Part shown: positions 33,951-42,090 of the stretch, in pieces
Layout: each line of letters begins with the position of its first letter
Position numbering within the stretch: the first letter of the stretch is position 1
The notes under the pieces: model-generated
What the model saw: only the letters and a program-made list of their open reading frames with translations
What the model was told of the DNA's origin: nothing
The model's database searches: none
Position numbers and translations under genes: made by a program
Assembly (NCBI GenBank): GCA_963638365.1
Contig: CAVHRK010000068.1
Span: 54,235 to 118,234 of the forward strand
DNA length: 64,000 nucleotides
Direction of reading: 5' to 3'
Source: Suilimivivens sp963638365
GTDB lineage: Bacteria; Bacillota; Clostridia; Lachnospirales; Lachnospiraceae

Positions 33951-35461
33951 CCCTCCACATTCTTTGTCTTATTTTTATGAAGCAGATTACTGATAAAAGG
34001 CCACCCGATTGCCAGAAGAATCAGTATAATCAAAACAATGGACACCGGCCCCTTCACCAATTGTAAATAGCTTCCGTTAGAAAGCATCAGCGTACGGCGG
34101 AGGTTCGTTTCACACATATTGCCAAGCAGTAGTCCGAGAATCATCGGGCCAAGCGGATAATCATATTTCCGGAAGAAAAATCCACAGATGCCTGCAATAA
34201 ACATTACAATTACATCCGTATAATTTCGATTCATGGAATAGGCACCCACACAGCAGATGAGGAGAACTGCCATCTGAATATACTGACTCTTAATCGACAA
34301 AAGCTTAATACATGCTTTGGCACTTAAAAGTCCGACCGGTAAGATAATCACGTTTGCAATGATCATAATAATGTACAGCCGGCATACAAACGGTGCGCTG
34401 TTTGAAAGAAGGGTCGGGCCGGTCACCATACCATACATGGTCAGCGCTCCAAGCAGTACTGCCGTGTTTCCATCCCCGGGAATACCAAGTGCAAGTGCCG
34501 TTGTCAGCGCACCGCCAATGGATGCGTTATTCGATGCACAGGTGGTTGCGAGACCTTCAATGGATCCATCTCCAAATTCATCCGGATGTTTCGAAATTCT
34601 CTTACAGACATCCCAGGAAATCAGTGAGGAAATGTCCCCACCGGTACCGGGTACAATACCAACGATAATACCAATAATGGATCCTACGATTCCCGGTATC
34701 GTCATTCTCTTATGCTCTTCTTTGGTAGGAAGGACTCTTGCTTTATCCTTCAGATCCACAATGTCCTTCTTCTCATCATCTTCTTTCCTGTGCTCAAAGA
34801 TCTGGAACAGCATTTCTCCTACACCAAATAATCCAATCATTACAGGAATGAAAGCAATGCCATCCATCAGGGAAATATTATTTCCAACAAAACGCTTGCT
34901 TCCAAGAAGAGGATCCAGTCCTACTGTGGCAAGGAGCATTCCGGTAAATCCGGTAACCAGTCCCTTTGCTAAGGATGCATGAGAAATACTGATCATCATG
35001 GAGAGACCAAATAATGCCAGCCAGAAATATTCCGGAGACCCAAAGTGTAATGCCAGTCTGGCAAGCGGTGCACAGGCAACCATCAGTGCCACGGTAGATA
35101 ACAGTCCACCGATTACCGAATAAATGGTATTTACGCCAAGTGCAAAACCGGCTCTGCCCCGCTGTGAAATTTTATATCCATCAAAGGTAGTTGCAATAGA
35201 AGCCGGAGTTCCCGGGGTATTAATTGCAATTGCCGAGATACCTCCCGAAAAAATTGCGGAATTGTATACTCCAAGAAGCATTGCAAAGCCATATGTCGGA
35301 TCCAGTTTAAAAGTAAGCGGAGTGATCAGGGAAATCGCCATAACAGAAGTCAGTCCCGGGAGAGTTCCTACAACCATTCCGACTGCAACGCCAAGCAATA
35401 TACATAATAAGCACATTGGACTCATGACGTTTTGTATTGCTGCTAAATAGTCCATATCCAT
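33947..35461 (-). CDS. Tripartite tricarboxylate transporter, large permease TctA
   Basis: A 504-residue permease with about 12 membrane helices. It has the two TctA signature loops, near GTLPGLTSVMAISLITPLTF and GIVPGTGGDISSLISWDVC. It works with TctB and TctC as a sodium- or proton-driven importer of carboxylates. Family substrates include citrate, tartrate and terephthalate. With a sugar catabolic operon downstream, an acidic sugar is the best guess. TctB is 17 bases upstream. Confidence 0.93.
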   Translation of the reverse strand: MDMDYLAAIQNVMSPMCLLCILLGVAVGMVVGTLPGLTSVMAISLITPLTFKLDPTYGFAMLLGVYNSAIFSGGISAIAINTPGTPASIATTFDGYKISQRGRAGFALGVNTIYSVIGGLLSTVALMVACAPLARLALHFGSPEYFWLALFGLSMMISISHASLAKGLVTGFTGMLLATVGLDPLLGSKRFVGNNISLMDGIAFIPVMIGLFGVGEMLFQIFEHRKEDDEKKDIVDLKDKARVLPTKEEHKRMTIPGIVGSIIGIIVGIVPGTGGDISSLISWDVCKRISKHPDEFGDGSIEGLATTCASNNASIGGALTTALALGIPGDGNTAVLLGALTMYGMVTGPTLLSNSAPFVCRLYIIMIIANVIILPVGLLSAKACIKLLSIKSQYIQMAVLLICCVGAYSMNRNYTDVIVMFIAGICGFFFRKYDYPLGPMILGLLLGNMCETNLRRTLMLSNGSYLQLVKGPVSIVLIILILLAIGWPFISNLLHKNKTKNVEG

Positions 35462-35478
35462 ACCTCTCTGTTCGTTAA

Positions 35479-35949
35479 TTAATGAATCACCAGATTGACC
35501 TTAAGAAGTACCGAAAACATCAGATAAAGCACTCCAGTCACACCTGCTGCGTAAATCAGGGAAAACAAAATCTTCTCTCTAAAGATCATACATTGCAGGA
35601 ACATAAAGATCATTCCCGCAATGAGAAATGGAATGAATTTCCAGAGAACCAGAAACAAAGCCAGATCTGCAAAGATCAGAATGGCCCGGACCGCACTCTG
35701 CTTTCCATCCTCCGTAGAAAAGGTTCCTTCAAATTTCTTCTCCGGTTTCCGGATCGATTCCACCATCAAAATCACACCCAGAACCATAATAATGACACAT
35801 ATTGCGGATGGAAAAATCCGTGATCCGGGGTCTCCTGCCGGCGCTGTTGCCGGCAGGGTAGTGTTTGCCATATAAAGTGTAATTCCGGAAATAACAACGA
35901 ACAAAAAGCCAATCAACGTATTTCCTGATAGTTTTTTCAACATAAACAA
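35479..35949 (-). CDS. Tripartite tricarboxylate transporter, small permease TctB
   Basis: A 156-residue protein with four predicted membrane helices (around residues 9-27, 47-63, 90-120 and 130-152), the standard TctB layout. FPSAICVIIMVLGVILM is characteristic. It lies between tctC and tctA genes, 17-18 bases from each, so the three are certainly one unit. Confidence 0.88.
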   Translation of the reverse strand: MFMLKKLSGNTLIGFLFVVISGITLYMANTTLPATAPAGDPGSRIFPSAICVIIMVLGVILMVESIRKPEKKFEGTFSTEDGKQSAVRAILIFADLALFLVLWKFIPFLIAGMIFMFLQCMIFREKILFSLIYAAGVTGVLYLMFSVLLKVNLVIH

Positions 35950-35967
35950 CCCTCGTTTCTTTTCATT

Positions 35968-36954
35968 TTACTGTGCTACAATTCCAAGACTGCTGATCAG
36001 TTCTGAATAATAAGTGTAATCACTGTCTGCCATTTTCTTAAATTCCTCTGCATTGTAATAGGTGCTGTCACATCCTCTTGCTTCGCAGAATGATTTATAT
36101 TCCTCGGTTTCAAATACGGTCTTCAGTGCATCCTGTAATGTGGTCAGTGTTGTTTCATCAATTCCCTTAGGCGCAAGGAATCCAACCCAGCAGACTACAT
36201 TGATATCATAATTCTGCTCCTTTGCAGTCGGAACATCCGGCATGGTATCACTTCTTTCTTCTCCAAATACACCAAGACATTTGAGATCACCGGAATCCAC
36301 ATAAGAATAGCCTTCACAGGTGCCAACAACCGCTGCATCCACTTCCTTTCCAAGAAGTGCCGTAAGTGCTCCCGTTGCTCCATCATAAGGAACATGGCTT
36401 AGGGAAATGTCTGCTTTATCCGCAAGTACACAGGCTGCGATGTGCCAGATTGATCCGATACCGGAATTGGCTACCTTAACGGAATCCGGATTCTCTTTAC
36501 AATAATTAATGAAATCCTCCATGTTTTCATAAGGCGCATCCTTAGGAACATATAAGGCAGCCGACCAGGACATTCCACAGCCAAGAAGACTGACACTGTC
36601 CGGATTTAAGTCCGCATAACCAAGTGCCTGGATCATAGAAAGCTCTACGGGTGCTGTACCAATGGTATAACCATCCGGTTTGGAATTCTGTACATACTGC
36701 ATCCCTACCGATCCGGAACCACCTGTTTTATTTTCTACCGTTACAGACCAGCCAAGCTTATCCTGCAATACCTGCGCTACTTCTCTGGATAGAGCATCAC
36801 TTCCACCACCTTCTTTGGAATGACAGATAATATTTACATTATCACTGGGGAATGCCGCATCCGCACTTCCCGTCGAACCACATGCTGTCATCCCAAGAAG
36901 CATTACTCCCGTCATAATTCCTGCTGCTAATTTTTTGTAAAACATATTCTTCAT
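35968..36954 (-). CDS. Tripartite tricarboxylate transporter substrate-binding lipoprotein TctC
   Basis: A 328-residue Bug-family periplasmic-type binding protein. The signal peptide ends in lipobox GMTAC, so it is lipid-anchored outside the membrane, as expected in a Gram-positive. Family features are VENKTGGSGSVGMQYVQ, where the ligand carboxylate binds, and LSHVPYDGATGALTALLG. It captures the substrate for TctAB. The gene is 18 bases before tctB. Ligand identity cannot be derived from the sequence. Confidence 0.92.
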   Translation of the reverse strand: MKNMFYKKLAAGIMTGVMLLGMTACGSTGSADAAFPSDNVNIICHSKEGGGSDALSREVAQVLQDKLGWSVTVENKTGGSGSVGMQYVQNSKPDGYTIGTAPVELSMIQALGYADLNPDSVSLLGCGMSWSAALYVPKDAPYENMEDFINYCKENPDSVKVANSGIGSIWHIAACVLADKADISLSHVPYDGATGALTALLGKEVDAAVVGTCEGYSYVDSGDLKCLGVFGEERSDTMPDVPTAKEQNYDINVVCWVGFLAPKGIDETTLTTLQDALKTVFETEEYKSFCEARGCDSTYYNAEEFKKMADSDYTYYSELISSLGIVAQ

Positions 36955-37008
36955 ACCTTAACCCTCTCTTTCGTTTTATTTTTGTGATCTGTTTTCTCCA
37001 GACCGGAT

Positions 37009-38064
37009 TTACTTTTCTGTTTTCTCAAATACATACTCCGTCATTTTCGCCGCACCGTGATTTGCCGCTACAACGACTGTTTTTTTCTTTGTACCCGTTA
37101 CAAAAATCTGTGCCGGTGCCTGTCCTTTATCAATGATCGTTTCCCTGGCAATTTTTGTCTTTCCATCTGCTCCACAAACAAAGGTGTATTTTTTCAGGGC
37201 CTTATCCCCCGCTCTGCTGCCTGTGATCAATGCCGGACTCCCTAAGAATTCACCTCCCCATAAGACATGTCCGAATTCTAACGGAATTTGAAGGATTCGC
37301 TCCATTTTTCCTTCCACGCTTTTAAAAAGTGTCGCCTGATTGCCATGAAACTCTTCGATGATGACCAGTTCTTTCTTTCCATCTCCATCCAGATCCATGT
37401 ACACAATATCGCTTGTCGGAACATCCAGCAGGTGCTCCACTTTCCATTCTCCATTCTCATCCTGTGCCCGGAAAACGCCCTCTGTTCCTCCAAAAAACAG
37501 ATCTTCACTGCCGTCCGCATTTTCACAGACAAACATCGCATGATGTCTGGTTACGCCATCATAAATCTGTTTCATTTCTACTTTTTCTTTCAGCGGATCA
37601 TATCTGCCAACTTCCATGGTTCCCGATGTAGACCAGTCATCCCGATTTTCCTTATGTTTGCAGAGCTTTCCGGCTGCCAGATATATGCCATCCTTTTCTT
37701 TGAGAAGCGCAATCCGGTGAACATAAGGGATTTCAGCCAGTACCGTTCTTTTGCTTACCACATAACCGCAGTCTGTACTTTGAAGTTCTGCTTTAATTAC
37801 CTTTGCTGTTGCAGAATCAAATACCGGATAAAATTCTTCAATGAAAAGGATTGCATTTTCTCCCTCCACATCAAGAATTGCCATAACACCTCCCTTACCG
37901 CCATGCAGTTCGACCGCTTCCCGGGTCTTTGGATCAATCAGAAATACCTTTCCTCCCCGGTTCTCCGATGCTGCAGCGTAGAACTCTTTTCCATCCAGCG
38001 TCACATCGGCCACTGCATACAAACCAGGAATATCTTTGATCAGATCTTTCTTTTCCATTTGCAA
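37009..38064 (-). CDS. Cytosolic beta-propeller-like protein, unknown function
   Basis: A 351-residue protein without signal peptide, built of repeated beta-strand blades. An FG-GAP-like stretch VYMDLDGDGKKELVIIEEFHG is the clearest motif. I do not recognise a characterised homologue. It is the first gene of the transporter operon and lies right after the operator at 38084-38103. TTG at 38064 gives the best spacing to GGGAGAG; ATG at 38058 is possible. A role as lactonase, isomerase or sensor for the same substrate is inferred only. Confidence 0.65.
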   Translation of the reverse strand: MQMEKKDLIKDIPGLYAVADVTLDGKEFYAAASENRGGKVFLIDPKTREAVELHGGKGGVMAILDVEGENAILFIEEFYPVFDSATAKVIKAELQSTDCGYVVSKRTVLAEIPYVHRIALLKEKDGIYLAAGKLCKHKENRDDWSTSGTMEVGRYDPLKEKVEMKQIYDGVTRHHAMFVCENADGSEDLFFGGTEGVFRAQDENGEWKVEHLLDVPTSDIVYMDLDGDGKKELVIIEEFHGNQATLFKSVEGKMERILQIPLEFGHVLWGGEFLGSPALITGSRAGDKALKKYTFVCGADGKTKIARETIIDKGQAPAQIFVTGTKKKTVVVAANHGAAKMTEYVFEKTEK

Positions 38065-38083
38065 ATTTTCATCTCTCCCTTCT

Positions 38084-38103
38084 ATATAAACTCGTGTAAA
38101 TAT
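38084..38103. promoter_or_regulatory. LacI-type operator at the head of the transporter operon
   Basis: A 20-bp near-palindrome ATATAAACTCGTGTAAATAT with a central CG, a hallmark of LacI-family sites. It is 18 of 20 identical to the reverse complement of the site upstream of the regulator gene (39135-39154). It lies 20 bases before the first gene of the operon, downstream of the lacI-type gene, so it would allow separate repression of the catabolic genes. Confidence 0.8.
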
Positions 38104-38116
38104 TATGTAAAATTTT

Positions 38117-39118
38117 TTATCCGCTTTTTCCTTCTACCAAATATACTGGAATATCTTTCACTTGTTCTTTATTACTGCTTCCTTCTTCCACAAGAAAATC
38201 TACGACATATCTTGCAATATCCTTTTTGGAAAATCCAACGGTGGTAAGCTGCGGTTCCACAAGCTTTGACGAAGTCGTATCATCCATTCCTGTAATTGCA
38301 ATCAATTCCGGATTATATAAGCCCATCTTCTTTAAATGGTTCATAATTAACACAGCCAGATAATCATTACCTGCTACAATGCCAACTTTTCCATATTTCT
38401 CAAGGTTATCCGAGCAGATCTGCACAGCCCTGTTTAAAATGGTATCATACTGGTCATTCTCATAGCTGATTAATGATTCATCCATCTTATATCCATAGGC
38501 CAGCAATGCATCCTCATATCCACGATAACGGTAATCTTTTCTGCTAAACTGATGTACTTTCGACTTATAGGGTGGGAAAAAAGCAATTCTCTCAAATCCC
38601 TTCTGAATCAATCTCTCTGTTAACAGATACGCAGCCTTCACATAATCCACACGAATGCATCTCACGCGCTTTTCAAGTTCTCCATAATGACGTGCCCCAT
38701 AAAGTGCTACCGGAATACCGCTTTTCGCAATCTTATTAATCTGCTCCGTACTGTAAATACTGGTTGCCAGAAAAATTCCATCCAACCTATGATCCACAAG
38801 CTGACTTAAAAACGCATCCTCCTGATGACTCGTACAAAGGAAAAGATTGTACCCCTTATCATAAGCATACTTCTCACTGAAATATGTGATTTCAGCAAAC
38901 AATTCACTTCGGATATCATCACATACAAGTCCCAGAATATTCGTCTTATTTGTTTTCAGACTCCTGCCAATATAATTAGGATGATAATGCAGTTCTTCTA
39001 CCGCCTTCAAAACAGCTTTACGCTTCTCATCACTTACATAATTGGAATTATTCAGTACATAGGACACAACTGCCGGTGATACTCCTGCCCGTTCTGCAAC
39101 TTGATTTCTGGTTACCAT
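38117..39118 (-). CDS. LacI-family transcriptional repressor
   Basis: A 333-residue regulator. The N-terminal HTH and hinge read VTRNQVAERAGVSPAVVSYVLNN, followed by the hinge helix region. The remainder is a periplasmic-binding-protein-like sensor (GLVCDDIRSELFAEI, GVAGND-type GIVAGNDYLA, AITGMDDT). It lies just upstream of the operon it presumably controls. Near-identical operators overlap its own promoter and precede the next gene, so autorepression is likely. The inducer should be the imported substrate or a derivative. Confidence 0.93.
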   Translation of the reverse strand: MVTRNQVAERAGVSPAVVSYVLNNSNYVSDEKRKAVLKAVEELHYHPNYIGRSLKTNKTNILGLVCDDIRSELFAEITYFSEKYAYDKGYNLFLCTSHQEDAFLSQLVDHRLDGIFLATSIYSTEQINKIAKSGIPVALYGARHYGELEKRVRCIRVDYVKAAYLLTERLIQKGFERIAFFPPYKSKVHQFSRKDYRYRGYEDALLAYGYKMDESLISYENDQYDTILNRAVQICSDNLEKYGKVGIVAGNDYLAVLIMNHLKKMGLYNPELIAITGMDDTTSSKLVEPQLTTVGFSKKDIARYVVDFLVEEGSSNKEQVKDIPVYLVEGKSG

Positions 39119-39134
39119 CGTTACCTCTCTTTAT

Positions 39135-39185
39135 ATATTTACTCGTGTTTATATATTTTATATCATAAGATGTTTTTTGTGTCAA
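39135..39185 (-). promoter_or_regulatory. Promoter and operator of the LacI-type gene
   Basis: The minus strand has TTGACA (39185-39180), a 17-base spacer and TATAAA (39162-39157). The operator ATATAAACACGAGTAAATAT (39154-39135) begins two bases after the -10 box, covering the transcription start. This is the classical geometry for autorepression. The ATG is 16 bases further. Confidence 0.85.
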
Positions 39186-39244
39186 TCAACCAACATCACT
39201 AAACTGTCCTTTATAATTTTGTATATTTTCACCAATCTTCTTTT

Positions 39245-40624
39245 CTATGACTCTCCCAGTTCCTTCTGATCCCTTGTAATGTTTTTCATCCATTTGAATT
39301 TAAAATAATGGATAAAGACAACGGGCATCTTTTCAAACTCATCCAATGTCATTACAAAATAAACCCAGATGGGTGGCAGTTTTAACACATAGGCTGCAAT
39401 TGCCATCAGCGGCACGGCCACACACCACATCATCACGGTATCCACAATCATTCCAAACCTTGCATCCCCGCCCCCTCGGAAGCATCCGCAGATCATACAG
39501 GTATTGACAGCTTCCCCGACAAGACGCCAGGTTGTCATAATCATAATCATTCCCAGATAGGAAATTGCCGTTTCCGTCAGCTTATCACTGTAAAACCGCA
39601 GCATAAAAGGACGGATCGCAAGAATAACTCCACTACCTATCAGACTCACCAGAAAAGTAAGCCGGAGCATTCTTCCTGCATATACTTTCGTCTCTTCGAT
39701 CTTATTATTTCCAAGGCTCTGACTGACAATAATCGTAGTCGCATTGGCAAACCCACGACAGACAATCGCACCAATATTCACAACCATCACGGCTACGGCA
39801 TTCGCCGCTACCATATCATCCCCGATATGACCTAAGATCACAGTAAATGTCGATGCAGCAAGTCCCCATACCAGATCATTAACAACAGACGGGGCACTGA
39901 TTTTCAGGAAATCCTTAAAAAGAATTCCGGACTTCTGGAACATGGTTTCCACCCGGAAACGGATCTCTTTGCTCCTTGCGGAATAAATGAGGCACATAAG
40001 CGCTTCTACCGCTCTTGCTGTTACGGTTCCGAGCGCTACGCCGACAACGCCCAGCTTCGGCATCCCAAACAACCCAAAAATGAAAGTTGCATTCAGACAG
40101 ACATTCACAAGAAGGGACACTACATAAATGACCGAAGGAAAAACCACCTTACCGATACTTCGCAGTGCACTTACAAAAATCTGTGCAAATCCCATAAAAA
40201 TAAAGGAAAAGGACAGTACCCGCAAATAGGTAACTCCCTCTGCAATGGTTTCCGGACTGTTGGTAAATAAATGCATGATGTATTTCGGAAAGAAAAAGGA
40301 TACCGCAAAAAACAGCACAGAAATCAAAAGGACAATCCTGGAAGCCAGGCCGATGATTCTCTCTACGGTCTGATGATCTCCCTTTCCCCAGTACTGCGCA
40401 CACAGGACGCTCGTACCAATAGCCAGTCCATAGTAAAAGCAGAATAAAACAAATGTATACTGGTTTGCAAGTGATGATGCAGCCATTGCTGTCTGACTGA
40501 CATAGCCCAGCATAATCGTATCTGCCGAATTTACCAGTGTACTGATTAAATTCTGTATCATAATGGGAAATGCCAGCTGAATGGCATAAAGAATAAATTG
40601 TCTTCTGTTTAACCTGATACTCAT
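39245..40624 (-). CDS. MATE-family efflux transporter
   Basis: A 459-residue protein with 12 predicted membrane helices in two related halves. N-terminal hallmarks are FPIMIQNLISTLVNSADTIM and ASSLANQYTFV; the second half starts near APSVVNDLVWGLAAS. These exporters use sodium or proton gradients to expel drugs or metabolites. It stands alone after a tRNA gene and terminator. The substrate is unknown. Confidence 0.93.
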   Translation of the reverse strand: MSIRLNRRQFILYAIQLAFPIMIQNLISTLVNSADTIMLGYVSQTAMAASSLANQYTFVLFCFYYGLAIGTSVLCAQYWGKGDHQTVERIIGLASRIVLLISVLFFAVSFFFPKYIMHLFTNSPETIAEGVTYLRVLSFSFIFMGFAQIFVSALRSIGKVVFPSVIYVVSLLVNVCLNATFIFGLFGMPKLGVVGVALGTVTARAVEALMCLIYSARSKEIRFRVETMFQKSGILFKDFLKISAPSVVNDLVWGLAASTFTVILGHIGDDMVAANAVAVMVVNIGAIVCRGFANATTIIVSQSLGNNKIEETKVYAGRMLRLTFLVSLIGSGVILAIRPFMLRFYSDKLTETAISYLGMIMIMTTWRLVGEAVNTCMICGCFRGGGDARFGMIVDTVMMWCVAVPLMAIAAYVLKLPPIWVYFVMTLDEFEKMPVVFIHYFKFKWMKNITRDQKELGES

Positions 40625-40670
40625 ATGAACTCCCTGCCTGACATAACCTTGTATTGTGATAAAAAAAGAG

Positions 40671-40703
40671 GAAAGTTTAAGAAATTCAAATTCTTAAACT
40701 TTC
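40671..40703 (-). terminator. Terminator after tRNA-Leu
   Basis: A perfect 13-bp stem (GAAAGTTTAAGAA with TTCTTAAACTTTC) and a seven-base loop, followed on the minus strand by CCTCTTTTTTT-like sequence. It lies 16 bases after the tRNA 3' end, matching a short tRNA transcript. Confidence 0.85.
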
Positions 40704-40718
40704 CATCCCATTCTGTCA

Positions 40719-40802
40719 TGCAGGAAAAGGGACTTGAACCCTCATGATATTGCTATCACACGGACCTGAACCGTGCGCGTCTGCCAATTCCGCCATTCCT
40801 GC
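40719..40802 (-). tRNA. tRNA-Leu (anticodon CAG)
   Basis: An 84-nucleotide class II tRNA. The acceptor stem is GCAGGAA with TTCCTGC, followed by discriminator A. The D-arm has the GGCGGAATTGGCAGACGCG pattern typical of leucine tRNAs. The anticodon stem CACGG/CCGTG encloses TTCAGGT, anticodon CAG. A long variable arm (GATAGCAATATCATG) and the T-loop GGTTCAAGTCC complete it. CCA is not encoded. Confidence 0.96.
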
Positions 40803-40816
40803 GAACAAAGACTATT

Positions 40817-42064
40817 CTACATATTTTTGCCCTTGTTGTCAACAGTTTTTCTCTGTTTTTCTTTGGCATTTTCCTGAATCTTTTTCTGCGCCACCCGTTT
40901 TAACGTTTTAGCGTCTGCGGACAGTTTCTTTTTACTCTTTTCCATCTTCTTCTGCAATTCTTCCCAACGAACATTGAATTCCTCACGGAATTTCTCACCG
41001 GCAATTTCATACAATGCATGAAGAATCGTATGCACCGCATTTTTGGTGTCCTCATCCAGATCCTTCGCTGCTTCATAGCTCCGCGTGATACTGCCCTTCA
41101 GATCTCCACCGATTTCAAACATATCCTCTGCACCGGATGCACTGATCACCTCGTACAAAGTGTCCACAAAGGTATGCACCTGCTCCTGTGACAGGGACAG
41201 AATCCACTCATTCAACGCCTCATCCTGCAACTTCTTTGCCGTAGTGCGGTCTTCCACCCGTACAAAATGATCTCCGTCAATTCTCCAGTTAAAGGAATTA
41301 TGCTGCATTGCCCCCACGCTGCGGCTTTCAATGATTTCACAGTTCTGACAGGTTTCCATAATCACTCCGACAATCGAAGACTTCGGAATGAACTTAAACA
41401 TCCGATCCTTTACCGAATCGTAATCACACTGATCAAAAATCTCCGGCCGGAATCCCGGACCATCATGATTGTAAATCCGTATCAGATGCTTTTTCGTCCT
41501 TGCCGAGCAGTTCATAGCTGCGTAAGAAGCCAGATTTCCTCCCTTCGAATGTCCTCCCACGAAAAGATCCTGTTTCACCCTCGAATACACCTTATTCAGA
41601 TACTCTACCGCAAGCTCCTGGCTGTGCGTAGGCTCGGATAACGCCAGATTGAGATCCTCCTTCCATCCAACAATCGTTGCATCCGTTCCACGGTATGCCA
41701 CATAACAGATTCCTTCATCCGGGAAACAGGTCAGTGCCGAAAACTGGGTATCTTTTTCTTCCTCCACCACATTCTCATGGTAATTGAACTTCATATTGCC
41801 AAACCGCTTTGAAGCAGCTGCTGCGCGAAACAGTTCCTCATTCTGTTCCTTGTACCAGTACCCGGCAAGCAGCTCCTCCATACGGTCCTGCTCCAGGATG
41901 CTACGTATGGAAACCGCCTCCTTATTTTCCTTAAGGGAAGGTACAAACGGCTGGAAATTCAGATAGGAAAGCTGGCAGATCACCAGCGAATCTACTTCAT
42001 TAAACGGCTTCTGTGCAAAAGTATTCTGTCCATAGGTTCTGATATATTCAATGATATTGTCCAT
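40817..42064 (-). CDS. DUF2974 (Mbeg1-like) hydrolase, second copy
   Basis: A 415-residue alpha/beta hydrolase with nucleophile elbow GGHSKGGNLASY and the FAYRGTD-type segment CYVAYRGTDATIVGWKED. It is related to the hydrolase domain of the type VII locus protein at 18000 but ends in a lysine-rich tail (KKMEKSKKKLSADAKTLK...) rather than a YxxxD helix pair. There is no signal peptide. It ends close to the tRNA gene, and its start is 26 bases after the DUF3810 gene stop. Substrate and role are unknown. Confidence 0.82.
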   Translation of the reverse strand: MDNIIEYIRTYGQNTFAQKPFNEVDSLVICQLSYLNFQPFVPSLKENKEAVSIRSILEQDRMEELLAGYWYKEQNEELFRAAAASKRFGNMKFNYHENVVEEEKDTQFSALTCFPDEGICYVAYRGTDATIVGWKEDLNLALSEPTHSQELAVEYLNKVYSRVKQDLFVGGHSKGGNLASYAAMNCSARTKKHLIRIYNHDGPGFRPEIFDQCDYDSVKDRMFKFIPKSSIVGVIMETCQNCEIIESRSVGAMQHNSFNWRIDGDHFVRVEDRTTAKKLQDEALNEWILSLSQEQVHTFVDTLYEVISASGAEDMFEIGGDLKGSITRSYEAAKDLDEDTKNAVHTILHALYEIAGEKFREEFNVRWEELQKKMEKSKKKLSADAKTLKRVAQKKIQENAKEKQRKTVDNKGKNM

Positions 42065-42090
42065 TAAATCTGCCTCCTTATTTTATTATA

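Noticed and set aside
38058..38076. A ten-codon leader peptide (MKICKWKRKI) overlapping the start of the beta-propeller gene
   Set aside because: It begins at a better-placed ATG but ends inside the next frame; too short and without a regulatory structure to call.
38083..38110. Promoter TTTACA-17-TATATA at the head of the transporter operon
   Set aside because: It would start transcription inside the ribosome binding site of the first gene. The operator is convincing, the promoter is not.
37288..38247. A 319-codon plus-strand open frame
   Set aside because: It lies opposite the beta-propeller and LacI genes, has Cys/Phe/His-rich composition typical of antisense frames and no ribosome binding site.
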